From positions 1 through 41,603 of the forward strand of contig NGBS01001210.1 in assembly GCA_002245135.1 (NCBI GenBank): a stretch of DNA of 41,603 bases. The letters run 5' to 3'. Each line of letters starts with the position of its first letter. Positions within the stretch are counted from its first letter, which is position 1. The position numbers and the translations under genes were made by a program. Of this stretch, positions 1 to 11,584 are shown in pieces. Source of the DNA: Proteromonas lacertae. Taxonomy: Eukaryota; Sar; Bigyra; Opalinata; Proteromonadidae. The notes below the pieces were generated by a model. The model made no database searches. It was not told the DNA's origin and saw nothing but the letters and a program-made list of their open reading frames with translations.

Positions 1-38
1 TTCATGATTCTTATCCAAATGTAAATTTAATCTCCTAA
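1..38 (+). CDS. 3' end of a pseudokinase-LRR gene, left copy (partial)
   Basis: Only the last 11 codons lie in the window, reading HDSYPNVNLIS and then TAA. They match the C-terminus of the complete pseudokinase-LRR gene at 38608-40946, except that the last residue is Ser here and Tyr there. The rest of this copy would lie left of the window, if the arm extends that far. Confidence 0.8.
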   Translation, partial: HDSYPNVNLIS

Positions 39-110
39 TATGGATTAATGGTATATATTAATAATGTATAGAGTTTTTGTTTTAGTGATAAACTATTACA
101 TCACGAATAA

Positions 111-1741
111 ATGAGAAATAATGAAAATACGCTTGATTCTTGTTTGAATATTTTTAAATTTAAAATGAATAAATTCAATTCTTTGGTTAAAATATCATTT
201 GAATTGTTTAATTATTATGCTAAAGAGAGAAGAGAAGATAATCTGCGTGTAATGTACTGGAAAGACTTTGACAGATTTGCTCAAGACTGTGGATTCATGA
301 ATTCAGAAGTAATAGAAAATATATTCCTTGAAAAATCCTCAAAATATGCTCTAGAAGGCAATAATCATAGATCAATTCCTTACAGTGGCTTTTATGAATC
401 AATCGAAGAACTAGCAAGAATGAAATACAAACATGATATTCAACCATATTCTCGCTTTATAGAATCTTCATTATCACCATTATTAAACTCATTAAATCTC
501 TTCCAAAATTCTTGTGAAATGATTAGTGTATTAAAACCTGAAATGGAAAGATATAAATCTGGTTTAAGAAGAATATATAAATATTACACAGTATGAATAT
601 AATTAGAATGGTATATCAAATAGAAAAACAATATGAAAGCCAATTTTGAATTAACAATACATCAATTTGAAGATATTCTGAATAAAAGTGAAATTTATCC
701 ATTGCATATAAATAAAGAATTAATAAAGATAATAGAATATAATGTAAATATACAGATATTAATAAAGTAAAAATATGAATGAATTGTATAATAATAATAA
801 TAATAATAATGAATAGAATAGATTATTCAACACCTCATTATCTGAAAAAGCCTAAAATACCATCATTATCAATTTCATTTAATAATTTTGTGAATATCTA
901 ATACATCTATCATTGATAAATTTGGTCGAGGAATTTATAAGAATAAATATGAATATGAAAATCCAAAGAATCGATTAAATGCAATGATAAATTCAATAAA
1001 GAGATGTTATATTCAATTATTTAATTCTGAAATGATTTGTGACAATATTCAAATTCCAAATACAAATTCTAATTATATTGATACATTGCATTTTGAAGAA
1101 GAAAATGAAGGAGATGATGAAAGTGTAATAAAAACATATATCTCACCCAAACCAGTATATATATTTTTTATCATTTATTATTTATTAGAAAAGAATAACA
1201 TCATGTTCATATCATCGTATAATTGTTATAATATTTGTATAATTAGATAAATCTTATTATCAAAGGCCAAGTTATTTCAATAATGAATGTAAATTCAGTT
1301 CAAAAGATTTGGATAAAGAAAATAAAAGGAGAATAGAGAATAACAACATTTTAAACAATCACAAAATAATCTCTCCAAATGAATTACAGAATGAATCAAT
1401 TGATAATTCTGAGATGTTAAAACCACAATATTATGTTTCTTATAAGATAAATCCTCTCAAGAAATGATGAAAGAATTGAGTAAGATAAATATAAAGACAA
1501 ATGAGAATAAAACACCAATAATAGAAGATGAAGGTGAATGTGAAGAAATGAATGAAATAGAATCATTTTTAACACCACCAAAGTATTATTCAAGTTATAA
1601 ATTGTATATATAATAATATAAATATATTTATAAAACAATAGAGATGAAAGAGAAAAAGAAATAGATAAAAAGGAGAATATAGTTATTGATGATTTAGAAG
1701 AATGTATAATGAAATCTTATGAATTACTAAACAAATTATAA
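111..1741 (+). pseudogene. Six-exon gene of unknown function, left copy, frame-disrupted
   Basis: This is the arm copy of the intact gene at 36895-38535, which should be consulted for the protein. Exon 1 (111-590) is open and encodes the same 160 residues, followed by the same 33-nt intron (591-623). Downstream exons carry at least four single-base deletions relative to the right copy, near 749, 897, 919 and 1446, plus an in-frame 3-base loss near 710. The later exons therefore do not read through. Most losses fall in short A or T runs, so residual long-read error is as likely as real decay. It lies 72 bases after the LRR stop on the same strand and converges on the next gene. Confidence 0.75.
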
Positions 1742-1901
1742 ACTAAAATTTGTGTTTATCTATATTTGTTGTTTATTGTTTAATCCCAAATGTAGAATAT
1801 AAAAATAAATTATAAGAGATGTGAGTTCTTATTCCTTTTTGTCTTAAATAAATCAAATCTCTCATTAAATCTAACATTTGTTGAGAATTTTGAGAAAACT
1901 A

Positions 1902-2846
1902 TTAATAAAATGAATAAAATGTAAATACATTTAAATTATCAATTTGAGTTGAAGGAGTGTAAGTTAAGAATAGTTCATTCATTTTTAATCCTTTATCATG
2001 TTTGATTCTATGAAACAAATGTTTATCTATTCCTTGTGAAATATTCATCTTTAGAATTAAATAATTATCATCATCATTATATTTCTTCAACAGATTGAGT
2101 GGATTTAGAAGAGATGATGATGATAAATCTGGTTTGATATTGAAATAATGATAAATAGGAATGAGAGAATTGGTAAATGATTATAAATGTTTGTATTGTT
2201 GTGAATATTTTCATCAAATAAAACCATTGTTTGAAATAACTTCTCATTTTATCATGATAAATATTGTAAATAAACCTCTGATTAACTCCTTCAAATTGTT
2301 GTTTTGTTTGTTAAAATGGTGAAATAATGAAGCATCTGTATCATATATACTATTGGATTCTCTCTTGAGTTTCTATGAGAAGGAATAATAAAGTGTTGAT
2401 TGAATATATCTTCATAAACATAATCTTGATAAAGTTGATAATGAATTGAAAAAAACACCAAATATTGGTTCAATATATTCTTTCTCAATCATTCCATTAA
2501 TATCAAATATAAAATAAGAAAATCATCATTATAACAAGAATATCCTCTATTTGATAAACATTTTCTAATTGAAGAAAGCAAAGATGATATTTTATCTTCA
2601 TATTTGTCAAATAAAACAGAATATTCTTCAACTGAATTAATCTGATGTGATTTTATTATTGAATACCATTTTCTTTCTAAATTAGATGGAACATATCTAA
2701 TAAATCTTTTTGGTTGATTTTTATCAGTTTTTAGCACATTTTCTTTATCATCAAGCGAAAGTGATTTTGAAATATCAATATCAACTAAATTCAATCCATA
2801 TAAGAATGTTGAAACTAAAATAATAAGTAAAAACAACTTCAATCAT
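1902..2846 (-). pseudogene. Signal-peptide protein, left copy, frame-disrupted
   Basis: This is the mirror copy of the intact 315-residue gene at 35785-36732. The same ATG is present (2846-2844), but an extra A in the run at about 2830 shifts the frame right after the start. Further single-base indels appear near 2456, 2517, 2351 and 2304 compared with the right copy. Five or so indels in 945 bases, mostly in homopolymers, mean this copy as written cannot encode the full protein. Read error versus true decay cannot be separated from the sequence alone. Confidence 0.75.
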
Positions 2847-2949
2847 TCATATTTTCTTCACTATTAAACCACGAAGATAACGGATATATTTTTTATTCTC
2901 ATTTTTTTCTTTATTAAACTCACAAATAACAACTACTAATATTTTAATT

Positions 2950-3971
2950 TTATCTGTTTACGGATAATAAACTAGTTAATAAAGAACAGCTCATCCAATA
3001 CACTAAACAAGGAGGATATTCACAATCTTTAAAACCAACATATTCTTTCAGTTTATTTAATCGATTCATCTCAACATTTCTATCTAATTCCATTTTTATT
3101 CTTTTACATAAACCACTTGTTTCACTTAAACCACCTAATATCATAATGTGACTAATTAATTCTTTTCGACTATCTATTGGACTATTCTCTATAAATTCTA
3201 TTATTTTTGTTATTAAACATTCTCCTTCATCATTTAATTTAAATATATCTTCCCAACCACTACTTCTTAATTCACCATTTATTCTTTTCTCAAATGATAA
3301 TTCTATACATTCATAATCAGGAATATCATTTTCACATTTTACACAATTACTATTCAACCATAAATCAATTCCACTTTCTTCATCACTTATATTTAAACTT
3401 TTTATTAATTTTGAAGATAATTTCTCCACATTTAACAGGTTAAAATAAACTATATTTGAATAATTTGGAATTCCATTTATTATTCCGATTATATTGATTG
3501 AATAATAACCAAAATCTATTATCATATAAGTTTCATCACCATATAAACCACTCAAATAACTGAAATTGGGATTTAAGATTAAATGACCTACTTTTATATA
3601 ATCTTCACAAAGCTCTTTTATTGAAGATAGTAGATTATTTGGAAACATGTAACTGTGTATAATAAATACATTGTATTCTCTTGGACGAATCATCAATACT
3701 CTATTCAATCAATAATAATAAACTAACAAAATACCGATAAAATATATGGTTTATTACAGGTAACAGGATATTATTCCATTCTTCTTTTATCAATGGATTA
3801 TTATCACATTTCAAATACTTCTTTATCTATCAAAGTAAATATTTTGAAAAATACTGGACTTTCAAGAATAAATGGAGTTGATTTACCACTGATATTACAT
3901 CTTATACTATAACTACCTATTTCTATTACACAATTATTTTTATTTTCTTCTAATTCTTTCAAAAAATTCAT
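2950..3971 (-). CDS. ACTR10: Actin-related protein Arp10, dynactin subunit (left copy)
   Basis: Intact mirror copy of the gene at 34660-35681, where the motif evidence is given. It has the same three exons and two short introns, with the ATG at 3971-3969. A difference I noticed is Leu to Ile in exon 2 (DNNPLL versus DNNPLI). Both copies read through without a frame break, in contrast to several neighbours. The upstream region holds a TTTGAGCAAGGTTTGATCAAA-like stretch within 45 bases of the start. Two intact copies would raise the dose of a normally single-copy dynactin pointed-end subunit. Confidence 0.8.
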
Positions 3972-4098
3972 TTCTTTTTTTCTATTTTGATCAAACCTTG
4001 CTCAAATCATGTCAAAATTAAATCAAATATTCTTCTTTTATGAGTGAGACAGCAAAGTAACACAAATAACATTATTAAATACATATATACATATACAT

Positions 4099-4669
4099 TT
4101 ATAACTCTTCTAAATCTTCTATTTCCCATTTTTCATTCAAAATATCGATCAGTTGTTGTAAAGGAATAGCTACACGAAGTTTTACATCTTCATATTGCAT
4201 TAAATTATTTAACATTATATTTCGATCTATATTTATTACTTTGGGATTTAAAGTTGTTGTTTTAACCCATTTCTTTCTTTCATTATACCAATTATTCAAT
4301 CCTTCAAAATTAAAGGGTTTTACTTCATTTTCTACTTTCAAAGGGAATAAATGATAAAAATGACAATAAAAGGGATATAACTTTGTACCTTCACTTTCTA
4401 TTTCTATCTCAGATATTCTATTATTCTTCATAAGCTGTTGATGAGTTATTTTGTATTGTTCATATAAACTAAGAAATTCATTACAGATATTTTCATAACT
4501 TCTTTTAAACGATGATTCAAGTATTTTTTGACTTTCCTATTTTCTAGAATATTATTTATACTTCACATAGATCTTTCAACACCTTTTCTGGGTTATTTTC
4601 TTTTATATTATCATACGATAGTAGATCAGTAAACAAATCTAACATACATTCTTGATCAGCATAATCCAT
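4099..4669 (-). CDS. Unknown protein, 181 residues (left copy)
   Basis: Intact mirror copy of the gene at 33962-34532: two exons and a 25-nt intron, with the same start (ATG at 4669-4667) and stop. A CAAGCC box lies about 40 bases upstream, as in the right copy. Not recognised with confidence; see the right copy for a description of the protein. Confidence 0.7.
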
Positions 4670-4795
4670 ACAATGAGAAAAATCAAATTTTGAAAATAGA
4701 GTGAGTTTGGCTTGATTTATTTATGAAAATATATTCGTTTCATTATTTTCTTTTTCTTTTTTTCTCTTAAACAAAACATCCTCATATTATTTAGA

Positions 4796-6221
4796 TTATA
4801 TATATTGGATAATTAACTTATATTCTTTCATCTCTGATAATTTCGATGTTGAGAACTTGTTATTACTAACACATTTCAATATTTTCAACAAATTTACTTC
4901 TTTCTCTTCTTCTTTCTCCTTTCTCTTTATCTCTAATATACTTTCCAAATACTCATCATTCATTTCTATATTCTCACATTCTATTAATTCTATCAAACTC
5001 AAATGATTTTCACTTATTCTTTCACATAATAATTTCCATTCTTTTATTGATATTTCTCCTATTATCTTTATCTTCTTCAATCTCTTATATAAATACAATC
5101 TTTCTAACAATATCTCATATATCTCTTCTTTCAATGGAAATCTCAATATCATTTCTTCTACTTCATTCATTTTTGAACAACTTATATCATTATATTCATC
5201 ATTTTTTGATAAACATTGATTTGTGTATTTTCGATTTTTACATTTACTTTCTTTTATTATCTTTTCTAATTCATCTTTTTCTAATATCTTATTTCTATTG
5301 AAATATTTTAAATCTATTGAAATATAATAATAACATCATAATTTAATAATACATATTTCTTTATTCACTTCATTCCACTTTATCATTTTTAATAACTCTT
5401 TTAATTCTCCCAATTTATCTTCTTTTTGACATTTATACCAATTTATTACACATTCTGTTAATAATTCTTCATTACAAACACTTACTGTCTCATTATTTAA
5501 TATTATATTGAAAAGAATTTCAAAACTCAAATATTTACTATTATTCTTTAATAACAGAATATCTTTATTTTCATCTATCCAATTCATAAATTTGGCTTTA
5601 TATATCACAAAATCATTAGGATCAAGAATATTTAAAACCATTGAAAAACAAGAAATATTCTGAATTGTGAAATGATTTGAATAGAATCTAAATAATATTA
5701 ATAAATAGATAATACTCTAAACATATTCTGTATAATGATTTTATATCAAAATAATCACTTATTGTAAATATTTCATAGATATTCTCATCTGTTAATTCTA
5801 TCTATTAGTATATCCATTAGTTGATTCATATATATATATATACTTTGCCAAGATGTAAATATTTCAATATTATTAAAACTATCTTTTCATTTATATTTTC
5901 TATTACTATCTCTTTCTTTTCTCTTTCACTAAAATCATCACTGTATAACATATGTTTGAAGTAACTTGAACCACTACTCAATAATCCAGATATGGCTTGG
6001 AAAACTGTTGGAGTTGAACTATTATCACAACTATCATTATAAACTATTATTTTACAATCACATCTTTCATTTAAGATTTTTTCATCATATAAACCATCAT
6101 CACTTAAAGGAAGATGTAGTTTGTTATTCTTTTTTGTTTTGTTTTTATCATTCTCATTATTAGCTTTATTTTGAGTAATATTACACATTAATGGTGGTGC
6201 ATAAAAATATACATAACTCAT
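4796..6221 (-). CDS. BTB-BACK domain protein (left copy)
   Basis: Intact mirror copy of the gene at 32410-33835, with four exons and introns of 42, 28 and 39 nt. The predicted protein is 438 residues and essentially identical to the right copy. The upstream side (6222-6300) carries two CAAGCC boxes 11 bases apart at 6255-6260 and 6266-6271, 34-50 bases before the ATG. See the right copy for domain evidence. Confidence 0.8.
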
Positions 6222-6254
6222 TCAATCAAAAATCGCAAAATAAAAAAAGAGAAT

Positions 6255-6271
6255 CAAGCCAAATACAAGCC
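6255..6271 (-). promoter_or_regulatory. Paired CAAGCC boxes upstream of BTB gene (left)
   Basis: Two CAAGCC hexamers with an 11-base start-to-start spacing, seen as GGCTTG in the gene's direction, sit 34-50 bases before the ATG. The same paired motif occurs upstream of the right copy (32360-32376), inside the transposon (18946-18962), inside the hairpin element (20053-20069) and at 13520-13535. A promoter role is inferred from position and recurrence only. Confidence 0.45.
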
Positions 6272-6331
6272 ATTTTTGTTTTTTTTCATTTTTCATTCAT
6301 TCAAACACAGATATTCAATAATAATGTTTAT

Positions 6332-7908
6332 TTAGTATTTTAATATCTCATCATCATCATCATCATCATCACTCAAATCAAAATCTTTTAAGAAATCTTC
6401 ATCAATCTCTTCTTTTTCTTTTACAGAATCTATTAATATATTAATCGATGGATCATTTTCATTAAAATAACAAGTTTTATTATCATTTGAAAACTTCACA
6501 CTCTTTATCTTCTTTTCATTTCTCTTTATTACTAATTTACATTTTACACTTTTCGATTTACTTTTTGTTGGTTTTATTGTGGTTTTTGATGGTTTGATCT
6601 GTTTCTTGGGTTTGATCAGTTTTATATTCAATATTTTATTATCATCTTCATCTTTATTCTCTTTGTCTTTTTCTATTGTTGAGATTTTCTTCATTTTTAT
6701 TAATGGTTTTTTAACTTCATCTGTTGTTGTTGATGATGATGATGATATACTTATATGAATATCATTCTTTCTTTTCTTTTCTTTATTCTCCATTCTACAC
6801 CAACTGATTGGAGATATTGAACCATTATATGATAAAGATGCTTTACTGATTTGATATTTATTTTGAAATGGTTTTATTTCAGTTGGATCGTATTTTAATT
6901 CTCTCAAGATTTCTTCTACATCAACACAAAACTTTCGAATTATTTTTATCTGATTCAACTGTGTATCAACATATGATGAAGTGATATAAGAATATAAACA
7001 ATTCAATACACATACTTCACTGATTGAATATTGATTAATTAATGCATAACCTTTAAATGAATCTTCATTAATTCCATACATATACTATTCAAATAATAAA
7101 CAAATAAATAAAATACATAGAGATTATAGAATTCTATATATTCTTTCATATTATTGGGTATATATTTCTCAAATCCTCTTTTCTTATTGGTTAGTCGTTT
7201 TAGGTAATAATGATAATGGTGAATCATTACTTTTATCTATTGATATCTTCTTTATATCAACAAAATCTAATGTTGGAGCATAAGTAACTGTGCTATTTAT
7301 AATATTTCCATTTATCAATAATTCTTTATAATGATATACATCTATTACATTATATCATTATAAATCATATATTATTATACTTGATTCAACTATAAATATA
7401 AAAGACACATTCTTATTCTCACATTTATGTCGAATTTGTAAAGAAAAGGAAATACAATTGAACTTACCAAATACACTACTAATATTCTCATTATTATTCT
7501 CTTTGTAACATATCTTATCACCTGTAAATAACATTAAATAACATTAAACAAACCTATTTTCAAATACTCAAATCTGGTAAATAAACGTCTTTCCAAATAA
7601 CTTTTTATACTGCAACACAACATATTATCATCGACTGGCATTTCTGTCTCAACAATTTCACACTCAACACTCAAATATTTGCATTTTCGTTTTATAATTG
7701 TTTTTATTTCACTCATTTTTTGACCATCTTGAATCAAAACTATCAAACTTCTTTCAGATTCGATCACACTAAGAACTTTCTCATCTACTAAACTGTTTAA
7801 CAAGGCATAACAAGAATGTAGATGATAGTCATTTCTAATTTCGATTTTTAAACAGTTAGAAAACTCCAATATGCTTCTACTATCGCTAAATAACAAAAAG
7901 TGATTCAT
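6332..7908 (-). CDS. Unknown acidic-tailed protein, left copy, with one extra base
   Basis: Four exons (7908-7554, 7521-7381, 7341-7117, 7084-6332) with introns of 32, 39 and 32 nt. The conceptual protein is about 490 residues. I do not recognise the N-terminal half. The C-terminal third is a low-complexity Lys/Ser/Thr region ending in an Asp run and ILKY, which suggests a disordered acidic tail. I chose the ATG at 7908 because the shared promoter with the kinase lies directly before it; a longer ORF runs antisense through the kinase start and is not credible. Compared with the right copy, one extra base near 7195 breaks exon 3, while exons 1 and 2 are clean here and broken there. Its coupling to two GGCGGG boxes hints at cell-cycle expression, but that is inference. 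Confidence 0.6.
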
Positions 7909-7948
7909 TTTTCTATCCCGCCTTTTTTTAAATTCAAAGCCCGCCAAA
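7909..7948. promoter_or_regulatory. 40-base bidirectional promoter with two CCCGCC boxes (left)
   Basis: The start codons of the minus-strand unknown gene (7908) and the plus-strand kinase (7949) are only 40 bases apart. The gap holds two CCCGCC / GGCGGG boxes at 7917-7922 and 7940-7945, striking in such AT-rich DNA. One reads TTTTGGCGGGC on the minus strand, which resembles the E2F/DP consensus TTTSGCGC or TTTGGCGGG. The identical 40 bases occur in the right arm (30684-30723). Regulation by E2F is inference. Confidence 0.6.
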
Positions 7949-8656
7949 ATGAAATATATCATCAAAGAGAGACTTGGGAGTGGAACTTGTATAATTTTAT
8001 TAATGAATGAATAGTTGGAAATGTATTTTTGGTTGAAGAAAGAGAGAGTAAGCATTCTTTGTTTGATTTGTTTAGAAAAGGTAAAATATGCTTTGAAACG
8101 AATAAGAACCACCAAGGAAGCGATATGTAGATTATATATTGATATGAAATAGATGGTAATAAGAGTCGTGAAGTTTATATAAACAAATTGTTGGAATACA
8201 AAGGTGGTAGTAATTACATTCCGTTATTAAAAGGTACTTCAATATGTGAGCTATGCTAAAAATAGATAATTTCTACAGTTATGAGTATGATTCAAAAAGA
8301 AGTGAGAAGATCTATTACAACAACTTGGTATTAGAGAAATTTGGTATTAGTTTAAGTCATTACATCAGAGAATTAATCAATGATCAAGAAATTCGTGATT
8401 ATTTAAGACAATTATTCATTGGTTTATCATTTATTCATTCTTTGAATATTGTCCATCGTGATTTAAAACCATCGAACTTATTAATCGATATAAATCGAAA
8501 GATTTTAAAGATCTGTGATTTTGGAAGTTCCAAAATAATGAAAGAAAATGAGAAATCTACTCCCTTAGTTACATCTCGTTTTTATCGTTCTCCAGAGTTA
8601 TTATTAGGAAGTTGTAATTATTCAAGTAAGATAGATATTTGGTCATGTGGTTGTAG

Positions 8657-8689
<33 letters not shown>

Positions 8690-9102
8690 GTTATAAATAG
8701 TAATGGCTGAAATGTATTTACATCAACCTTTATTCATTGCTTTTAATACTGATGGAGAACAGTTATTATCAATTGCTGATTGTATATATAAATAACATAT
8801 ATGAAAATAGTGATTGGAAGTCCTTCAAAAGAAGATTTAATTGAGATGAAAGTTTTACCTGATTCTTATGAAAGTATTTATATATTTAATTAATATGTTT
8901 TATAGTTTACAGTAATAAATCCATCAGTCGAATCAATTTTCACTCAATCTTCTTCGATTTAGTTCCTGAGTATATATTATATTATGATATTGTTGAATAT
9001 AGAGATGGAATTGAGTTATTAGAACAAATTCTACAATACAATCCAAATAAAAGACCTTCTTGTGAAGAAATCTTAAAACATCGATATTTTAATACAAACT
9101 AA
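7949..9102 (+). CDS. CMGC-type Ser/Thr protein kinase, GSK3/CDK-like (left copy, intact)
   Basis: Eight exons joined by seven introns (26, 28, 26, 32, 45, 29 and 32 nt), all in phase 1, give 311 residues. Kinase landmarks appear in order: glycine loop LGSGTFGNVF (about residue 10), VAIK-like YALKRI with the ATP lysine, catalytic loop HRDLKPSN, metal-binding DFG in ICDFGSSK, activation segment SRFYRSPELLLG, subdomain IX DIWSCGCIMAEM, and IGSPSKEDL, which corresponds to the GSK3/CDK LGTPT segment, then RPS and the helix-I end. All catalytic residues are present. SRFYRSPE resembles the SRYYRAPE of GSK3 and related CMGC kinases. At 311 residues it is close to a bare catalytic domain. It is divergent with the unknown gene at 6332-7908. 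This copy is intact, unlike the right one. Confidence 0.88.
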
Positions 9103-9440
9103 TTCTAAATACTATTATATGACTTAATTGTTTAAATTATCTTTTCTTTTTTCTCAATATAAAAACATTTATTTTCTTACAATCTAAAAAGTGTAAATTA
9201 AGGATGATTTAATATGCAGCTAACTTATTTTCCTCTTATCTTATCTTTACTTAATTATTAAGAATTAGTTTAAATTAATATATGAACATTGCTTAGCTAT
9301 ATATGTATTTGTTATTAAAACCTTTAAATAGTCAGTATTCTCTAATAAAAATCAATTTATAGTATAAAATAACGAATATATTTTTATAACTATTTTTGAA
9401 TTTATTTGCTTTGAAGATATAATTTTTAGTTATTTTCTTA
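9103..9440. other. Intergenic, kinase to fucosyltransferase-like gene
   Basis: About 340 bases of very AT-rich DNA between two plus-strand genes. I see no open frame, RNA gene or convincing regulatory motif. The right arm repeats it (29211-29548). Confidence 0.6.
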
Positions 9441-10496
9441 ATGATATATATATTTACTTTCATCTTCATTTTCTCATTATACTACATATCTAAGAATCAT
9501 AAAACTCGAAAAGGAATTATGATTGGAGTAATAGCTTATCGGTGGATTAGGCAATAGAATAGCAGGACTTACTGGCACCTATTTATTATCTCTTCTGAGC
9601 AAGAGAAAATATCTTAGTATGCTTTTCTGTACATTTTGTTAGTAATGGGAAACCAGCTAAATGATTATTTTAATTTTAGTTTAGTATATCCTCATCCAAT
9701 AAAAAACATAGGAAGAATAAATATTTCTCTTTCTTTTACGTTTTATAGTTATTGTCTAGATCCTGTTGATATGATAAATAGAATTGTAAAATCTAAAGTA
9801 TATTCAATTGCCATTAGCAGCATACATGATATAATTCCTGTAATTATAAAGAGTAAAAAGTATTATTCATCTTTAAGAAAATTGAAATTTATAAAATGTT
9901 CTAGAAGAGCAGATATTATAAGTCAGATTATTGAGGTTAATTATGTATTATATAATAAATATTTCCGATTCCATGAAAGATATTATAGAATTGGTAAAAG
10001 TGTCTTAAAAGATTATTCAAATGTTAAAAAAATTGGAATTCATGTTAGATTAAATGATAATTGTCTTAAATCATGCAGTGTAAACATCGCACAGATAAAT
10101 AAGTTGAATAATACATCAAATAAATATTGCAATGGAAGTTGTGTTATAATGCTTAGTTCATTCTATAAGAATTTCACCAATGTCTTTCACAACATTAATA
10201 AAAATGTATATTCTTATAACATGGATTATGATATTAAGCACACTGCTTTTTCAGCGAATATATCTCAAAAGGATATTGAAAAAATAATAATGGATATAAT
10301 TTTGACTAGCAATTCTGACATTCTTACGATAAGTGGTTATTCTTCATATTCATTAATGATTCTTTACATGGGATATTATCAACATTATAAAACTTGTAAA
10401 GCTAAACAATATTCTTTTTGGACAGGAGGTGCATTATTTGATCACTTAAATAGGTTTAGAAAAGTAAATAATTGTAAAAATATTAGTTTTTTTTGA
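9441..10496 (+). pseudogene. Fucosyltransferase-like gene, left copy, one-base insertion
   Basis: Mirror copy of the intact gene at 28156-29210. Exon 1 (9441-9616), a 26-nt intron (9617-9642) and exon 2 (9643-10496) are all present. One extra C near 9540 breaks the codons for the YGGLGNR motif. Exon 2 is fully open and differs from the right copy by at least one residue (RRA versus RRT). As one base in an otherwise clean gene it may be a sequence error. Confidence 0.7.
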
Positions 10497-10514
10497 TATT
10501 TTAATTATTATTTA

Positions 10515-10662
10515 GAAATATACTAAACTTAAGAAGTAACTGATGTTTTTAAACCAAAAATCTTCACAGTTGTATATTCAAAGCACAGATATATATAAGC
10601 AATAATCTCCTCTTCATTGAGGAAATATCTTTTAGATATCTTTTATATGACATTTTCTAGAA
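10515..10662 (-). pseudogene. K-family gene fragment (K3 relic), left copy
   Basis: On the minus strand this stretch reads KMSYKRYLKD and then RRLLL, matching KNAYRKYLKD and RRKLLL of exon 2 in gene K2. After an internal deletion it resembles the NCEVFWVEKH region of K2 exon 3. It is the mirror of 27990-28137. No open gene remains. Confidence 0.6.
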
Positions 10663-11239
10663 TATTAATCCAAAAAATATTGATTAGAACATTTCTGATA
10701 CTATATTTAGACTTATTTATAGTTGTATATGTATTAGTTTTTTTTCAATCAAAGTATATCTTTATATATTCCTACAAGCTATTCTGAATAAACATAGCAA
10801 TAAACACTCATAAGTGATAGAAATATAAAAATTAATACTTCTTAGATTTAAATATAGCAACTGATATATATCAGGTGCATTTCATATCTTGATTACTTTA
10901 TTCACAAAGAAAAGATAGTATGTAAGAAGATATTTTATTTTGAATTGAATAGACTTGATAAAGCTTGATGATAATAATCAAAAATAGAGAGAAAATATAA
11001 ATTATTAGAAGAAAGTAATACAGATTGATCAATTATAGTGATTTTGAAAGACAGAAAGAAAGGTAATATAATACTGTTGTATTTATATAGATTTAAAACA
11101 TATCAGAAACAACATACAAACATACAACTCTATTTAATGAATAATGTAAGGATAGTAAATAAACTCATAATGTAATTTAAATAATACACAACACACCTTT
11201 ATATGCTGTATATTTTGATAAATAGCTTAATATCTTTAA
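10663..11239. other. Intergenic, inner end of left arm
   Basis: No gene is seen. The part to 11212 mirrors 27442-27989. Its last bases (about 11201-11212) are the reverse complement of the final codons and stop of K2, so this arm carries only the K2 3' end and its downstream sequence. From 11213 the two copies are unrelated. Confidence 0.7.
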
Positions 11240-11272
11240 AACAAACATGCAATGAATAATCGCATGTTTGTT
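11240..11272. repeat. Perfect 11-bp inverted repeat next to the duplication breakpoint
   Basis: AACAAACATGC at 11240-11250 and GCATGTTTGTT at 11262-11272 are perfect inverted arms around an 11-base loop. It lies 28 bases inside the unique centre from the left-arm breakpoint at 11212. It could form a hairpin or be a binding-site dyad for the gene starting at 11585. Confidence 0.7.
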
Positions 11273-11584
11273 GTTAATAGACCTGTAAAATATTTATAAT
11301 GATATCGTTCCTTCATGTTTACGTTATTTTTGTATCATATAATGTGTAATTTTACTTCTATAATTTATATTTTAATATAAATATAAAAGAATGATGCAAA
11401 AAAAGGTTAAAAAACATTTTCGGCTTGTTAATAGTTTGATAAATATAATCAGTTACTCATTCTTGTGGTTGATGTATGAGTAATTATTAATTGAAATCGA
11501 TGAATTCATTTTGTAGTTGGTTGAATAAAAACAATTATGAGGTATAGTAGTCATAAATCATATTATTTACTACTTTAGTTACAA

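Larger units (their letters stand above)
1..11212 (+). repeat. Left arm of giant inverted duplication
   Basis: This whole stretch matches the reverse complement of 27442-38645. Position 1 pairs with 38645 and 11212 pairs with 27442. Genes appear in mirror order with near-identical proteins, and many ORFs are identical residue for residue. Differences are scattered substitutions and 1-3 nt indels, plus one gap of about 19 nt near 8810. The arm continues beyond the left window edge, so its true length is unknown. The inner end stops in an 8-base match (GCTGTATA), where the right copy runs on into gene K2 and the left copy runs into unrelated sequence. Confidence 0.97.

Noticed and set aside
591-633. 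Two separate genes at 111-596 and 633-1741
   Set aside because: GTATGAATA...AAATAG (591-623) removes the stop and joins both parts in frame, as it does in the intact right copy.
5047-5301. 84-codon plus-strand frame and its mirror at 33330-33584
   Set aside because: Antisense shadow of the Lys/Glu-rich C-terminus of the BTB-BACK gene.
8066-8115. Start of the acidic-tailed gene at 8115
   Set aside because: The extended frame runs antisense through two kinase exons. The ATG at 7908, right after the shared promoter, is the better start.
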